Shown in pieces: positions 1-6,244 of a stretch of DNA of 6,435 bases. The DNA lies in the NCBI GenBank assembly GCA_045617525.1, contig JAZLIT010000086.1:1-6435 (forward strand), written 5' to 3'. The DNA comes from JAZLIT01 sp045617525. GTDB taxonomy: Bacteria > Bacillota > Bacilli > Bacillales_A > Planococcaceae. Under the pieces are notes generated by a model, which saw nothing but the letters and a program-made list of their open reading frames with translations, had not been told where the DNA came from and searched no databases. Within the stretch, counting starts at the first letter, position 1. Each line of letters begins with the position of its first letter. The position numbers and the translations under genes are program-made.

Positions 1-110
1 TAAAACGGACTGGCAACACACACCAATCAAAATACACACTAATGCGATAAAGAGGTAAAAAGGATGAGATGGGAATTATTATGTTTTAACAATGATTAGT
101 GAATACCAGT
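1..110. other. Intergenic stretch, no gene recognised
   Basis: This AT-rich stretch sits before the repeat array and shows no convincing coding region on either strand. A tiny frame of 11 codons (64-99, plus strand) has an AGAGG eight bases upstream of its ATG but is too short to support as a gene. No hairpin with a U-tract was seen. With the array and its tail, the gene-free region spans 1-393. Confidence 0.6.
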
Positions 111-348
111 GGACGCACAAAAAGCAGAGTTGAACGCACAAACATCTTTTATAAATAATAAACTAACTAATTCTAGTGAACTTAAGATTACCGCGAGCGC
201 ATCAAACAGCACCCGCGAACGCACAAACATGAGTCGTGAACGCACAAACAGCACCGGTGAACGCACAAAAATAGCGTGAACGCACAATCAGCACCCGCGA
301 ACGCACAAACATGGGTCGTGAACGCACAAAAATAGCGCGAACGCACAA
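111..348. repeat. Intergenic array of GAACGCACAA-core short repeats
   Basis: Ten copies of the core GAACGCACAA can be read on the plus strand. Seven start at 217, 238, 259, 278, 299, 320 and 339; all have the exact core, with spacings 21, 21, 19, 21, 21, 19. One exact outlying copy is at 132, and decayed copies are at 111 (GGACGCACAA) and 195 (GAGCGCATCAA). The tails fall into three types: A (ACATGRGTCGT), B (ACAGCACCSGY, one copy with TCAGC) and C (AAATAGCGY). From 195 the order is B-A-B-C-B-A-C-A, so the 21+21+19 pattern makes a 61-bp higher-order unit present twice (217-277 and 278-338). The 19-bp units break the reading frame, and the minus-strand frame across the array (a low-complexity FVRSR-type peptide) has no family signature, so I treat this as non-coding. 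It lacks the long spacers and dyad repeats of a CRISPR array. From memory, similar repeats occur between genes in Bacillaceae; their function is unknown to me. Confidence 0.85.
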
Positions 349-390
349 ACATGGACATTTTTTGAACTCATATAAGTAAATTTCGGCATA

Positions 391-422
391 AGAAAAGACC
401 CTCCTAGGTAAGGAGAGTCTTT
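391..422 (-). terminator. Rho-independent terminator of the B12 operon
   Basis: The arms 394-405 and 411-422 pair over 12 positions around a five-base loop (406-410). In minus-strand RNA the single imperfect position (400/416) is a G-U wobble, whereas in plus-strand RNA it is a C-A mismatch. In minus-strand RNA the stem is followed by UUUUCU. Orientation and position, three bases after the adenosyltransferase stop codon, both assign it to the minus-strand operon. Confidence 0.88.
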
Positions 423-425
423 AAT

Positions 426-986
426 TTAACGAAATACATTCGCACTTCGAACATATTCTACATCTTCAATTTTTAAACGGAAATTTACAACCCGTGCTAC
501 TGCGAAGAAATAATCCGATAGACGATTTAAGTATTTCACGACGCTCGGTGAAACATCCTCATTTGCCTTCATTAACGAAACAGTTTGACGTTCAGCTCTA
601 CGTGTAATTGTTCGCGCTATATGCAAAGTCGCAGCTGCTGGCGTTCCACCAGGTAAAATAAATTTCAAAAGTTCTGGAGCTTCGTCTGATAATGCATCAA
701 TACGTTTCTCTAATTGTTCCGTTGCTGCTTCAGCAAGTTTATAATGACGTTCTTTCATAACATTTGCTAAATCCGTACCTGCATCAAATAACTCATTTTG
801 AATCGCGTATAAATCCTTTAATACATCCTCGAATAACGTTGCATCTAACTCCGTCACAGCTTTCCCGATAAATGAATTTAATTCATCAATTGTCCCGTAA
901 GCCTCCACACGTAAATCGTCTTTATCAACACGCCCTCCGATAATACTTGTTTGGCCTTTGTCACCTGTTTTTGTATAGATTTTCAT
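426..986 (-). CDS. pduO: PduO-type ATP:cob(I)alamin adenosyltransferase
   Basis: This 186-residue cytoplasmic enzyme transfers the adenosyl group of ATP to cob(I)alamin or related reduced corrinoids, making coenzyme B12 forms (EC 2.5.1.17). The family hallmarks are all visible: the N-terminal nucleotide-binding motif TKTGDKGQT (residues 5-13), the EAYGTIDELNSFIG block (28-41), FILPGG (109-114) followed by the arginine-rich RTITRRAER helix (125-133), and NRLSDYFF (154-161). Length fits a single-domain PduO/YvqK-type adenosyltransferase, a trimer in characterised members. The ATG has an AGGAGG eight bases upstream (995-1000). The gene begins three bases after the btuD-cbiZ stop codon and is the last in the operon, with a terminator just beyond it. 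Making adenosyl-corrinoids here suits the neighbouring CbiZ domain, which characterised relatives show acts on adenosylcobinamide. The symbol follows the protein family; the B. subtilis counterpart is, from memory, yvqK. No missing key motif is apparent. Confidence 0.95.
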   Translation of the reverse strand: MKIYTKTGDKGQTSIIGGRVDKDDLRVEAYGTIDELNSFIGKAVTELDATLFEDVLKDLYAIQNELFDAGTDLANVMKERHYKLAEAATEQLEKRIDALSDEAPELLKFILPGGTPAAATLHIARTITRRAERQTVSLMKANEDVSPSVVKYLNRLSDYFFAVARVVNFRLKIEDVEYVRSANVFR

Positions 987-989
987 TGC

Positions 990-2465
990 TTACTCCTCCT
1001 TTATTTGCGCTGTGTAGCTATTGTATTCCTTTATTGCCTTGCGTGTTGCATCACAGACACCGTAGCCAATAAGTTGTCCGAAAGTCGTAAGTGGACCAGC
1101 ATATTGAACGTCATCTCCTGCCTGGATTGCAGCTATTAATAAACTATCTGTTCCCGTCCCTGTTGCAACCGTACCGCTATGACTATCCAAAACCTGCTCC
1201 TCATAAAGCGCCTTAGATTTTGCTTCTGTCGCCGTAATCATTGCTTGATAAAAAGCTTCGTCTGTCAATTTCCCATTAATGAATACCCATGTATTAATCG
1301 TTCCAGGGTAGCGCAATTCATTGCGATTTAGAGACTTCGTGGCATCCACTGCATTGCCAGTCCCTGCCGTCACAACTACAACAATCGATGCTCCGTCTTG
1401 CTCATACTTTTCGACAATGGCACAGTGAGCTGGTACCGCCGTTAGCATTACAACTGCGCTCGTTGGCACGAAATTTCTCTCCTGCAAAAAGCTTTCTACT
1501 TCTATTGAAATAGAGTCCATCGAATAATCTGCTGGCACGGTGCGATTTATAAACGTATCAAACCAGCCTAGACCCGCATTGTATACGGCCGATGAAATCG
1601 TTTTTAACGGGTTAGACGTGGATAGTTTTACATAGTCTGGCGTAATTTCAATATGCTGCGGCTCAATTTCTGTCAGCTTACTATTTTGAGGTGCTGGCAG
1701 CATTGTAATTTGCGGTTTCGGAATTTCAGGATGTGCATAGGTCGCAATATTTGCCTTGTACACCTCTTGAATTTCTAGTTGCTGCACGACCTCATGTGGC
1801 GCACCAATCTTCTTTATTTTTCCGTGCTCCATTAAAATCAAGCAGTCACAATAAATAGCAGCAAGATTAATATCATGAAAGACGGAAATAACGGTTAGCC
1901 CATCTTCACTTACTTTATTACGCATTAAATCTAATGCCTGCTTTTGATGTGCGATATCTAGATGGTTCGTTGGCTCATCTAGTAATAAAATTTCTGTTTG
2001 CTGCGCTAATGCTTGTGCAATAAATACACGCTGCTGCTCGCCACCCGATAGAAAGGGTAAGCTCTCATGCTCATATTTTTTCACACCTGTTTGCATCATC
2101 GCGTCCTGCACTGCCTGCTCGTCTGTAGCAGACCAGCTCGCAAATAACCCAGATTGATGTGGATAACGTCCAAGCGCAACCGTTTCCCTTACCGTATTTG
2201 AAAACGATGAGGCATGGAGCTGTGGCAACACCGCTAGTTTTTTCGCCAGTTGCTTTGGTGCGTAGGAATTTACCGGACAATTTTCAAGTAAGATTCGCCC
2301 CATTTTAGGCTTTAAAATACCGCTCATCAACTTCAATAACGTCGATTTCCCACTACCATTCGGACCTAAAATTCCGTAAAACTTTCCTTTTTCGAAGGTT
2401 AACGAAACATCCTCTACTACAACGACATCCTCATAGCCACCAGAAACATGCTGAAGTTCAAGCAT
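990..2465 (-). CDS. btuD: Cobalamin ABC transporter ATPase BtuD fused to adenosylcobinamide amidohydrolase CbiZ
   Basis: This 491-residue protein has two domains. Residues 1 to about 240 are a FecE/BtuD-type ABC ATPase that powers corrinoid import: Walker A GPNGSGKST (34-42), Q-loop Q82, signature LSGGEQQR (139-146), Walker B ILLLDEP (159-165), D-loop aspartate 170 and switch histidine 197. After a proline-rich linker (about 245-265), residues 270-480 form a CbiZ domain, with VTAGTGNAVDA (365-375), TATEAKSKAL (411-420) and the hallmark ATGTGTDS (434-441). CbiZ hydrolyses adenosylcobinamide to adenosylcobyric acid and aminopropanol (EC 3.5.1.90), allowing salvage of incomplete corrinoids. A stand-alone BtuD is about 250 residues, so the extra length is explained by the fusion. 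The ATG overlaps the btuC stop codon as TAATG, with AAGGAG nine bases upstream (2475-2480), which suggests translational coupling. The fused layout recalls B. subtilis YvrA. The domain calls are firm; in vivo substrates are inferred. Confidence 0.95.
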   Translation of the reverse strand: MLELQHVSGGYEDVVVVEDVSLTFEKGKFYGILGPNGSGKSTLLKLMSGILKPKMGRILLENCPVNSYAPKQLAKKLAVLPQLHASSFSNTVRETVALGRYPHQSGLFASWSATDEQAVQDAMMQTGVKKYEHESLPFLSGGEQQRVFIAQALAQQTEILLLDEPTNHLDIAHQKQALDLMRNKVSEDGLTVISVFHDINLAAIYCDCLILMEHGKIKKIGAPHEVVQQLEIQEVYKANIATYAHPEIPKPQITMLPAPQNSKLTEIEPQHIEITPDYVKLSTSNPLKTISSAVYNAGLGWFDTFINRTVPADYSMDSISIEVESFLQERNFVPTSAVVMLTAVPAHCAIVEKYEQDGASIVVVVTAGTGNAVDATKSLNRNELRYPGTINTWVFINGKLTDEAFYQAMITATEAKSKALYEEQVLDSHSGTVATGTGTDSLLIAAIQAGDDVQYAGPLTTFGQLIGYGVCDATRKAIKEYNSYTAQIKEE

Positions 2466-3463
2466 TATGCCACTCTCCTTGCTGACCTTTGTTTAAAGAA
2501 TATATAAGCAAAAACCGGTGCGCCAATAAAGGATGTAATAACACCAATTGGCAATTCAGTCGGAGAAATAATCGTACGCGACACTAAGTCACAAATGACA
2601 AGTAAGCTCGCGCCATTTATAAACGCTAACGGTAATAAATGACGATGATCCACACCGACAATTATACGCACCATATGCGGCACAACCAGTCCAACAAAAC
2701 CAATCGTCCCAGACACCGCAACAGCAGCTCCTGTTAAAATAGAGCCTCCCGCCAACACTGCATACTTACTACGTTTTACATGTACCCCTAAGTACTGGGC
2801 TTTCTCTTCCCCAAAAACAAGCGCATTTAATTCCCGACGACAGAGCCAAATTAACAATGTCCCAATTATGATAAACGGTAAAATCATTTGAACGTAGCTC
2901 CAGCCGCGATTTGACACACTACCTAAAAGCCAGCCGATAATTTCGCGCAATTGCTCTCCCGTTAACGCAACCATTAAGGAAATACATGAGCCTAAAAACG
3001 AACTAAATATTATACCCGTTAAAATAAACGTCTCCATCTTCATTGTCCGATCAACTAGACGCGCAAATGTCATGACAAGGAAAATTGTCACTGCTGCCCC
3101 TACCATGCTGAAAATAGGTAATGTGAAAAACCCCAAAAATGGCAACGAAATCCCAAAGAAAATTGTTGCCACCGCTCCAACAGACGCCCCTGATGAAATA
3201 CCTAATGTGTACGGATCTGCCAATGGATTTTTCAATAATCCTTGGAATGCTGCACCTGCAAGCGCTAAAGATGCGCCAACACAGGCCGCAAGTACCACAC
3301 GTGGCATCCGAATATTCCATAATATATGATACGTCGTTGGGTTTGTTTCACGATCCCAAATGGTCGAAATCGGTATCGAAACCGAGCCAATCGAAACGGC
3401 TAGCCATACACTCACGAGTAAGAGCAGCCCTGAAATGAAATACGTAAGTGTAAGCTTATTCAC
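2465..3463 (-). CDS. btuC: Cobalamin/cobinamide ABC transporter permease BtuC (FecCD family)
   Basis: This is the membrane permease that forms the import channel with BtuD and receives substrate from BtuF. From the start chosen here it has 332 residues, the usual FecCD length, with many hydrophobic segments. Family signatures include RMPRV (52-56), the GASLALAGAAFQGLLKNPLA stretch (63-82) running on into DPYTLGISSGAS, GEEKAQYLGV (218-227), the likely ATPase-coupling region, VSGTIGFVGLVVPHMVR (250-266) and ELPIGVITSFIGAPVF near the C-terminus. The frame stays open to an ATG at 3547, but that start would overlap btuF by 92 bases and add 28 basic residues made of btuF's 3' end read out of frame. 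I prefer the GTG at 3461-3463, which overlaps the btuF stop by eight bases (GTGAATAA) and starts just before the first membrane segment. A TTG directly before it is another option. No strong ribosome binding site is visible, so reinitiation after btuF is likely. FecCD permeases also import siderophores; the B12 assignment rests on the riboswitch and the salvage neighbours. Confidence 0.93.
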   Translation of the reverse strand: MNKLTLTYFISGLLLLVSVWLAVSIGSVSIPISTIWDRETNPTTYHILWNIRMPRVVLAACVGASLALAGAAFQGLLKNPLADPYTLGISSGASVGAVATIFFGISLPFLGFFTLPIFSMVGAAVTIFLVMTFARLVDRTMKMETFILTGIIFSSFLGSCISLMVALTGEQLREIIGWLLGSVSNRGWSYVQMILPFIIIGTLLIWLCRRELNALVFGEEKAQYLGVHVKRSKYAVLAGGSILTGAAVAVSGTIGFVGLVVPHMVRIIVGVDHRHLLPLAFINGASLLVICDLVSRTIISPTELPIGVITSFIGAPVFAYIFFKQRSARRVA

Positions 3464-4406
3464 CAAAAACTTCTGGATATAGTGCTTTCGCAATTGAAGC
3501 CACACCTTCAGCAATACGCGGCCCTTGACGACTTGTTGTATCGCCATCTACTAATTTCACATCGCCCTTTTGAACAGCCTTCATTGCTGCATAAGCTGGA
3601 TTTGTGTTTAAAATTTCAATATCACTAGCATAGGTTACAAGGATTGCATCGGCGTCACTCGCGACAAAATCCTCCGCGCTATATTCTGGCCAACCTTCTA
3701 CTGTAACTGCGTTTTTCACATTAATTACCTTCAGCATTTCATCGATATATGAGCCCTCACCTGCTGCATAAATAACCGGATCCATTCCTACTACAACAAA
3801 TGCTGATTTCGCCTCAGCATCCTTCAACTTCTCCTGAATCGCCACGATATCCGCTTGAACTTTTCCATTAATAGCCTTCGCTTCATCTAAACGACCCGTT
3901 AACAAGCCAATTTGCTCAATTGTTTCATATGTTTCTTCAAAATCCACTGCATTTTTCACCACAAAAACCTTAATCCCTGCAGCTTCTAGTTGCGCAATGC
4001 CATCACCTAAGCCGTAAAGCCCAGCTTCATGTGCAAGCACTAAATCTGGTTGCAGTGCAAGAATCACTTCTAGGTTAAACTCATATCCACCTATTTTTTC
4101 CTTTTCAGCCGCTTGAGCTGGGTAGTTATCATTGTCATTTACACCCACAATTTCTTCATCTAAACCTAAGCCAAATAAAATTTCCGTATTCGACGGAATT
4201 AGCGATACAATTCGCTTTGGTGCTTGCTCTAGCGTTACTTCTTTATCTAGTGCATCCGTTAGTGTTACAGGAAACGCCTCGTTACCTTGCTCCGTTGTTT
4301 GATTGTCCTCATTTTGTGCAACCGAACCCTCGTCATCTGCTCCACATGCCGCTAATACCGTCATTACTAGTACTAGCATCAATAAATACTTCATTTTGTT
4401 CATCAT
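3456..4406 (-). CDS. btuF: Cobalamin/corrinoid-binding lipoprotein BtuF
   Basis: This 316-residue substrate-binding lipoprotein captures corrinoids outside the membrane and delivers them to BtuC. Residues 1-20 are a lipoprotein signal peptide: a lysine-containing start, a hydrophobic core and the lipobox LAAC with C21 as the lipidated cysteine. An acidic, glutamine/asparagine-rich tether follows (about 22-43). The mature domain belongs to the TroA-like class III binding proteins, with KRIVSLIPSNTEILFGLGL (64-82), the GGYEFNLEVILALQPDLVLA block (107-126) typical of BtuF-like proteins, and a C-terminal GPRIAEG helix. Two adjacent ATG codons compete as start; the outer one (4404-4406) lies nine bases from GAGGAG (4416-4421) and is preferred. 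It is the first gene after the riboswitch and its terminator. On sequence alone the family also includes ferric-siderophore binders; the cobalamin riboswitch and downstream salvage genes make B12 by far the likelier ligand. Confidence 0.93.
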   Translation of the reverse strand: MMNKMKYLLMLVLVMTVLAACGADDEGSVAQNEDNQTTEQGNEAFPVTLTDALDKEVTLEQAPKRIVSLIPSNTEILFGLGLDEEIVGVNDNDNYPAQAAEKEKIGGYEFNLEVILALQPDLVLAHEAGLYGLGDGIAQLEAAGIKVFVVKNAVDFEETYETIEQIGLLTGRLDEAKAINGKVQADIVAIQEKLKDAEAKSAFVVVGMDPVIYAAGEGSYIDEMLKVINVKNAVTVEGWPEYSAEDFVASDADAILVTYASDIEILNTNPAYAAMKAVQKGDVKLVDGDTTSRQGPRIAEGVASIAKALYPEVFGE

Positions 4407-4444
4407 GTTGAATCGCTCCTCTTCTCTTTGAAAGTTTTACCCCC

Positions 4445-4477
4445 AAAATAAAAACCTTCTACGAAACCGTAGAAGGT
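4445..4477 (-). terminator. Riboswitch-controlled intrinsic terminator upstream of btuF
   Basis: In minus-strand RNA a perfect 10-bp stem (arms 4468-4477 and 4454-4463, four-base GUUU loop) is followed by UUUUAUUUU (4453-4445), a canonical rho-independent terminator. It lies 80 to 110 bases after the cobalamin aptamer and 24 bases before the btuF ribosome binding site, so it acts as the expression platform. Ligand-bound aptamer should favour termination and lower btuFCD-cbiZ-pduO expression when B12 is plentiful. The switching direction is inferred from the usual behaviour of this riboswitch class. Confidence 0.9.
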
Positions 4478-4523
4478 ATAAGATTAGCAAGAAAAATCAT
4501 ACATGTGTATGACGCTCTACCAT

Positions 4524-4537
4524 CCTATCCACGTAGG
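4524..4537 (-). promoter_or_regulatory. Candidate P13 hairpin of the cobalamin riboswitch
   Basis: Minus-strand RNA reads CCUA-CGUGGA-UAGG, a four-pair stem whose six-base loop contains GUGG. This can pair with the CCAC of GCCACUG inside the aptamer, as in the kissing loop known from cobalamin riboswitches. It lies 18 bases downstream of P1, where such a hairpin is expected. The short stem makes this a structural proposal only. Confidence 0.45.
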
Positions 4538-4555
4538 CTTTTACTCGGTACAATA

Positions 4556-4738
4556 GTAAAGGCAGGTCTCCTGGCTTATGCATCAACGATTGGCTACGCC
4601 TTCCCAAATAATCAGTGGCATTGTGTAGCTTTTCTAGCATTTACAGTGGCGGGACCGCATCGGATTTACACCGACTTCCCTTTTAATTTCACATTTAGGA
4701 CGCCCCCTCTTCGGAACATTCTAAAAGAAAACCTTTAC
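4556..4738 (-). ncRNA. Cobalamin (AdoCbl-type) riboswitch aptamer
   Basis: The minus strand carries the conserved cobalamin riboswitch elements in order: GGGAAGTCGG (4671-4680), GGTGTAAATCCG (4661-4672), GCGGTCCCGCCACTGT (4643-4658), a GCCACTG and GGGAAGGC pair in the 4600-4626 region, and the B12 box TAAGCCAGGAGACCTGCC (4561-4578). The closing helix P1 pairs GTAAAGG (4732-4738) with CCTTTAC (4556-4562) over seven base pairs, which sets the boundaries. Downstream, a small hairpin (4524-4537) shows GUGG in its loop, complementary to CCAC in the aptamer, a candidate for the L5-L13 kissing loop of this class. The element senses adenosylcobalamin or a related corrinoid and controls the terminator before btuF. 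The B12 box match is essentially complete, so the family call is firm; the exact ligand preference is not visible. Confidence 0.95.
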
Positions 4739-4758
4739 ATCTTTATGCAATTGTTTCT

Positions 4759-4787
4759 ATTATAGCCTAAGTATTTCTATTTTGCAG
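4759..4787 (-). promoter_or_regulatory. Probable promoter of the riboswitch/btu operon
   Basis: The minus strand has a perfect -10 hexamer TATAAT (4759-4764). Seventeen bases upstream is CTGCAA (4782-4787), only a 3/6 match to TTGACA, so the -35 box is poor. A start about seven bases past the -10 (near 4752) would put the 5' end roughly 14 bases before riboswitch helix P1, a typical arrangement. The -10 and its position are the support. Confidence 0.6.
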
Positions 4788-4812
4788 TTTTAAATATGAA
4801 ACCGTTAAAACT
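4786..4812. repeat. Inverted repeat AGTTTTAA-N11-TTAAAACT
   Basis: Arms 4786-4793 and 4805-4812 are perfect 8-bp inverted copies separated by 11 bases. The repeat touches the -35 position of the probable btu promoter and lies between the acyl-CoA dehydrogenase-like gene and the riboswitch. Neither strand shows a U-tract after it, so it is not a convincing terminator. An operator or a weak AT-rich hairpin are alternatives. Confidence 0.4.
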
Positions 4813-4877
4813 ACTATATTAATTGCTTTTACTATACCATTTACTCCATTTCACTTTTAAATCTGCCTCTTTTTCTC

Positions 4878-6041
4878 TCATTTTTTTAATTGCTTTTGAA
4901 TTGCTTCTTGAGCCACTAGTTTAATCGTTAAATCATCCATTGGCGGATTATGTAAGCCTGCTCTTACATCTCGGTAATAGCGTTGTAGAGGATTCGATAG
5001 CTGTAAACTTTTCGCGCCAACAAGCCGCATTGCTTTATCAACTACCGTAACTGCAGCATTTGTGACAATATATTTGGCAATATTGACTGCATTTGTCGCC
5101 TCATATTTACGAAGAGGATCAGTCGCCGCCTCTGCTGCACCATAAATCGCAAAGCGTGCCTTCGCTAATTCAATATCAATTTCACCGATTAACGCCTGCA
5201 CATTAGGTAATTGTGCAATCGTTCCTACAATACTATTTGGCGAATGTGTCGTCGCAAATTGAACTGCATAATCACGTGCAGCCTGCGCAATTCCTAAGTA
5301 CGTTGCTGGAATAAGTAGTAACCATGCATTTAATTTAATGCCCGTATTATAGCTCGGTATTTCAACAAGTGCATCTTCTTCAACATACACCCCGTCGAGT
5401 ACTAGATCATGACTTCCAGAGCCTCGCACAGAAAGAACATCCCAATTCTCTTCAATTGAAACACCGGTAGCCGTTTTTGGAATTAAGAAAAAGCCCAATT
5501 TATCCTCATCTTCAATCCATGCGGAAGTGTTGAAAAAATCGAGTGCAAAAGATCCTGTTGTGTAATTTTTTCTACCCGTAATTCGCCAACCTTTTCCTTC
5601 GCGTTTAGCAGTTGTTGCAGGACGTCCCCCACGTACAGGGCTACCCATCGCAAATTCACTTACTGCACGATTAATCATCGCACCTTCAGTAACATGCACA
5701 GCAAGCTCCTGAAGTTTCTCTTGTTTCCAATATTTATTTTCATAAAGCTCACCGACATTTAATAACGTCCAGCTCGCAATTAATCCTACGCTGCTATCGT
5801 AACTTGCTAAAACCTCCTGCATAATTACTGCGTCGTAAATTGTAAATCCTTCACCACCAAATTCCTTCGGTAACGTTAACCTTGTGTAACCTATATCACG
5901 CAATTGCTGAATACTTTTATATGGAAAGCTTCCCTCTTGATCTACAAGAATTCCTTCTTCCTGTATTTGTGCCTGAATTTGCTCCAGTTTTTCAATCCAT
6001 TCCCTTTGCGCTTCTGTTCGAATAAATAACTCTCTTGTCAC
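4878..6041 (-). CDS. Acyl-CoA dehydrogenase-fold flavoprotein (YdbM/DszC/SfnB-like)
   Basis: This 387-residue cytoplasmic flavoprotein has the three-part acyl-CoA dehydrogenase fold: a helical N-terminal domain containing LTLPKEFGGEGFT (55-67), a central beta domain (about 120-225) with ITGRKNYTTGS (154-164) and SVRGSGSHDLVLDGVYV (204-220), and a C-terminal helical bundle. The C-terminus reads RDVRAGLHNPPMDD (357-370), where classical acyl-CoA dehydrogenases have a GT-x-E-type flavin/CoA segment. The histidine-proline version is reminiscent of the DszC/SfnB monooxygenase-like branch and of B. subtilis YdbM, which I recall as belonging to the sulfur-responsive CymR regulon. Oxidation of a sulfur compound or a non-CoA substrate is therefore as likely as acyl-CoA dehydrogenation. 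The start is GTG at 6039-6041, with AAAGG 11 bases upstream; only a CTG lies further upstream in frame before a stop. It has its own promoter, and no clear terminator separates it from the riboswitch leader. The fold is firm, the substrate unknown. Confidence 0.9.
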   Translation of the reverse strand: MTRELFIRTEAQREWIEKLEQIQAQIQEEGILVDQEGSFPYKSIQQLRDIGYTRLTLPKEFGGEGFTIYDAVIMQEVLASYDSSVGLIASWTLLNVGELYENKYWKQEKLQELAVHVTEGAMINRAVSEFAMGSPVRGGRPATTAKREGKGWRITGRKNYTTGSFALDFFNTSAWIEDEDKLGFFLIPKTATGVSIEENWDVLSVRGSGSHDLVLDGVYVEEDALVEIPSYNTGIKLNAWLLLIPATYLGIAQAARDYAVQFATTHSPNSIVGTIAQLPNVQALIGEIDIELAKARFAIYGAAEAATDPLRKYEATNAVNIAKYIVTNAAVTVVDKAMRLVGAKSLQLSNPLQRYYRDVRAGLHNPPMDDLTIKLVAQEAIQKQLKK

Positions 6042-6057
6042 AACTACCCCAACCTTT

Positions 6058-6080
6058 CTAGGTATCAGTTCCTACGTATC
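6058..6080. repeat. Short direct repeat in the leader of the flavoprotein gene
   Basis: CTAGGTATC (6058-6066) and CTACGTATC (6072-6080) match at 8 of 9 positions with a 14-bp period. They lie between the promoter and the GTG start, overlapping the ribosome binding site region. They could be an operator for a small regulator or chance; no known family site is recognised. Confidence 0.3.
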
Positions 6081-6129
6081 TATGCTAACAATAAAATCTA
6101 TCACTACTTACTGCGAGCTGTTATTTTCG

Positions 6130-6158
6130 AGTGTAATATTCTGATAATTATAAGTCAA
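6130..6158 (-). promoter_or_regulatory. Probable sigma-A promoter of the flavoprotein gene
   Basis: The minus strand shows TTGACT (6153-6158) and TACACT (6130-6135) separated by exactly 17 bases. Five of six and four of six positions match the consensus hexamers. Transcription would start near 6123, giving a leader of about 80 bases before the GTG start. No riboswitch or terminator hairpin was seen in that leader. Confidence 0.65.
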
Positions 6159-6221
6159 TATCTATTTCCTAGTTGATCTGTATGGATTTTTAACTTTAAA
6201 TAATTTAGAACCTGATAGTAC

Positions 6222-6244
6222 CTGAAATTAGTCATTGATTTCAG
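6222..6244. repeat. Inverted repeat CTGAAAT-N9-ATTTCAG
   Basis: Perfect 7-bp inverted arms at 6222-6228 and 6238-6244 are separated by nine bases, right beside the multi-hairpin element. ACCTGA also occurs twice, 10 bp apart (6210-6215 and 6220-6225). This may mark the edge of the structured element or be an operator upstream of the flavoprotein promoter. No U-tract follows, so it is not called a terminator. Confidence 0.35.

Noticed and set aside
64..99. An 11-codon plus-strand frame with AGAGG eight bases upstream
   Set aside because: It is too short and isolated to support; such signals are common by chance in AT-rich DNA.
103..279. Plus-strand open stretch encoding a RERTN-rich peptide, with possible GTG or TTG starts
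   Set aside because: It is the other-strand reading of the same repeats; no ribosome binding site decides a start and the repeats change frame after 279.
96..287. A 63-codon minus-strand frame across the repeat array
   Set aside because: Its FVRSR-type repeats are just translated GAACGCACAA units, the 19-bp units disrupt any periodic frame, and it lacks a supported start and family features.
111..348. Possible CRISPR array
   Set aside because: Core repeats are only 10 bp with 9-11 bp tails of three recurring types, so there are no unique spacers, and no cas genes are nearby.
2071..2280. Frame inside btuD on the same strand
   Set aside because: It overlaps the ABC ATPase core with its Walker and signature motifs in another frame; it is a shadow.
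3051..3438. Three additional frames on both strands within btuC
   Set aside because: They are shadows of a permease with clear family motifs and show no domain features of their own.
4505..4765. An 86-codon plus-strand frame upstream of btuF
   Set aside because: It lies on the opposite strand of the cobalamin riboswitch, whose conserved elements fully explain the sequence.
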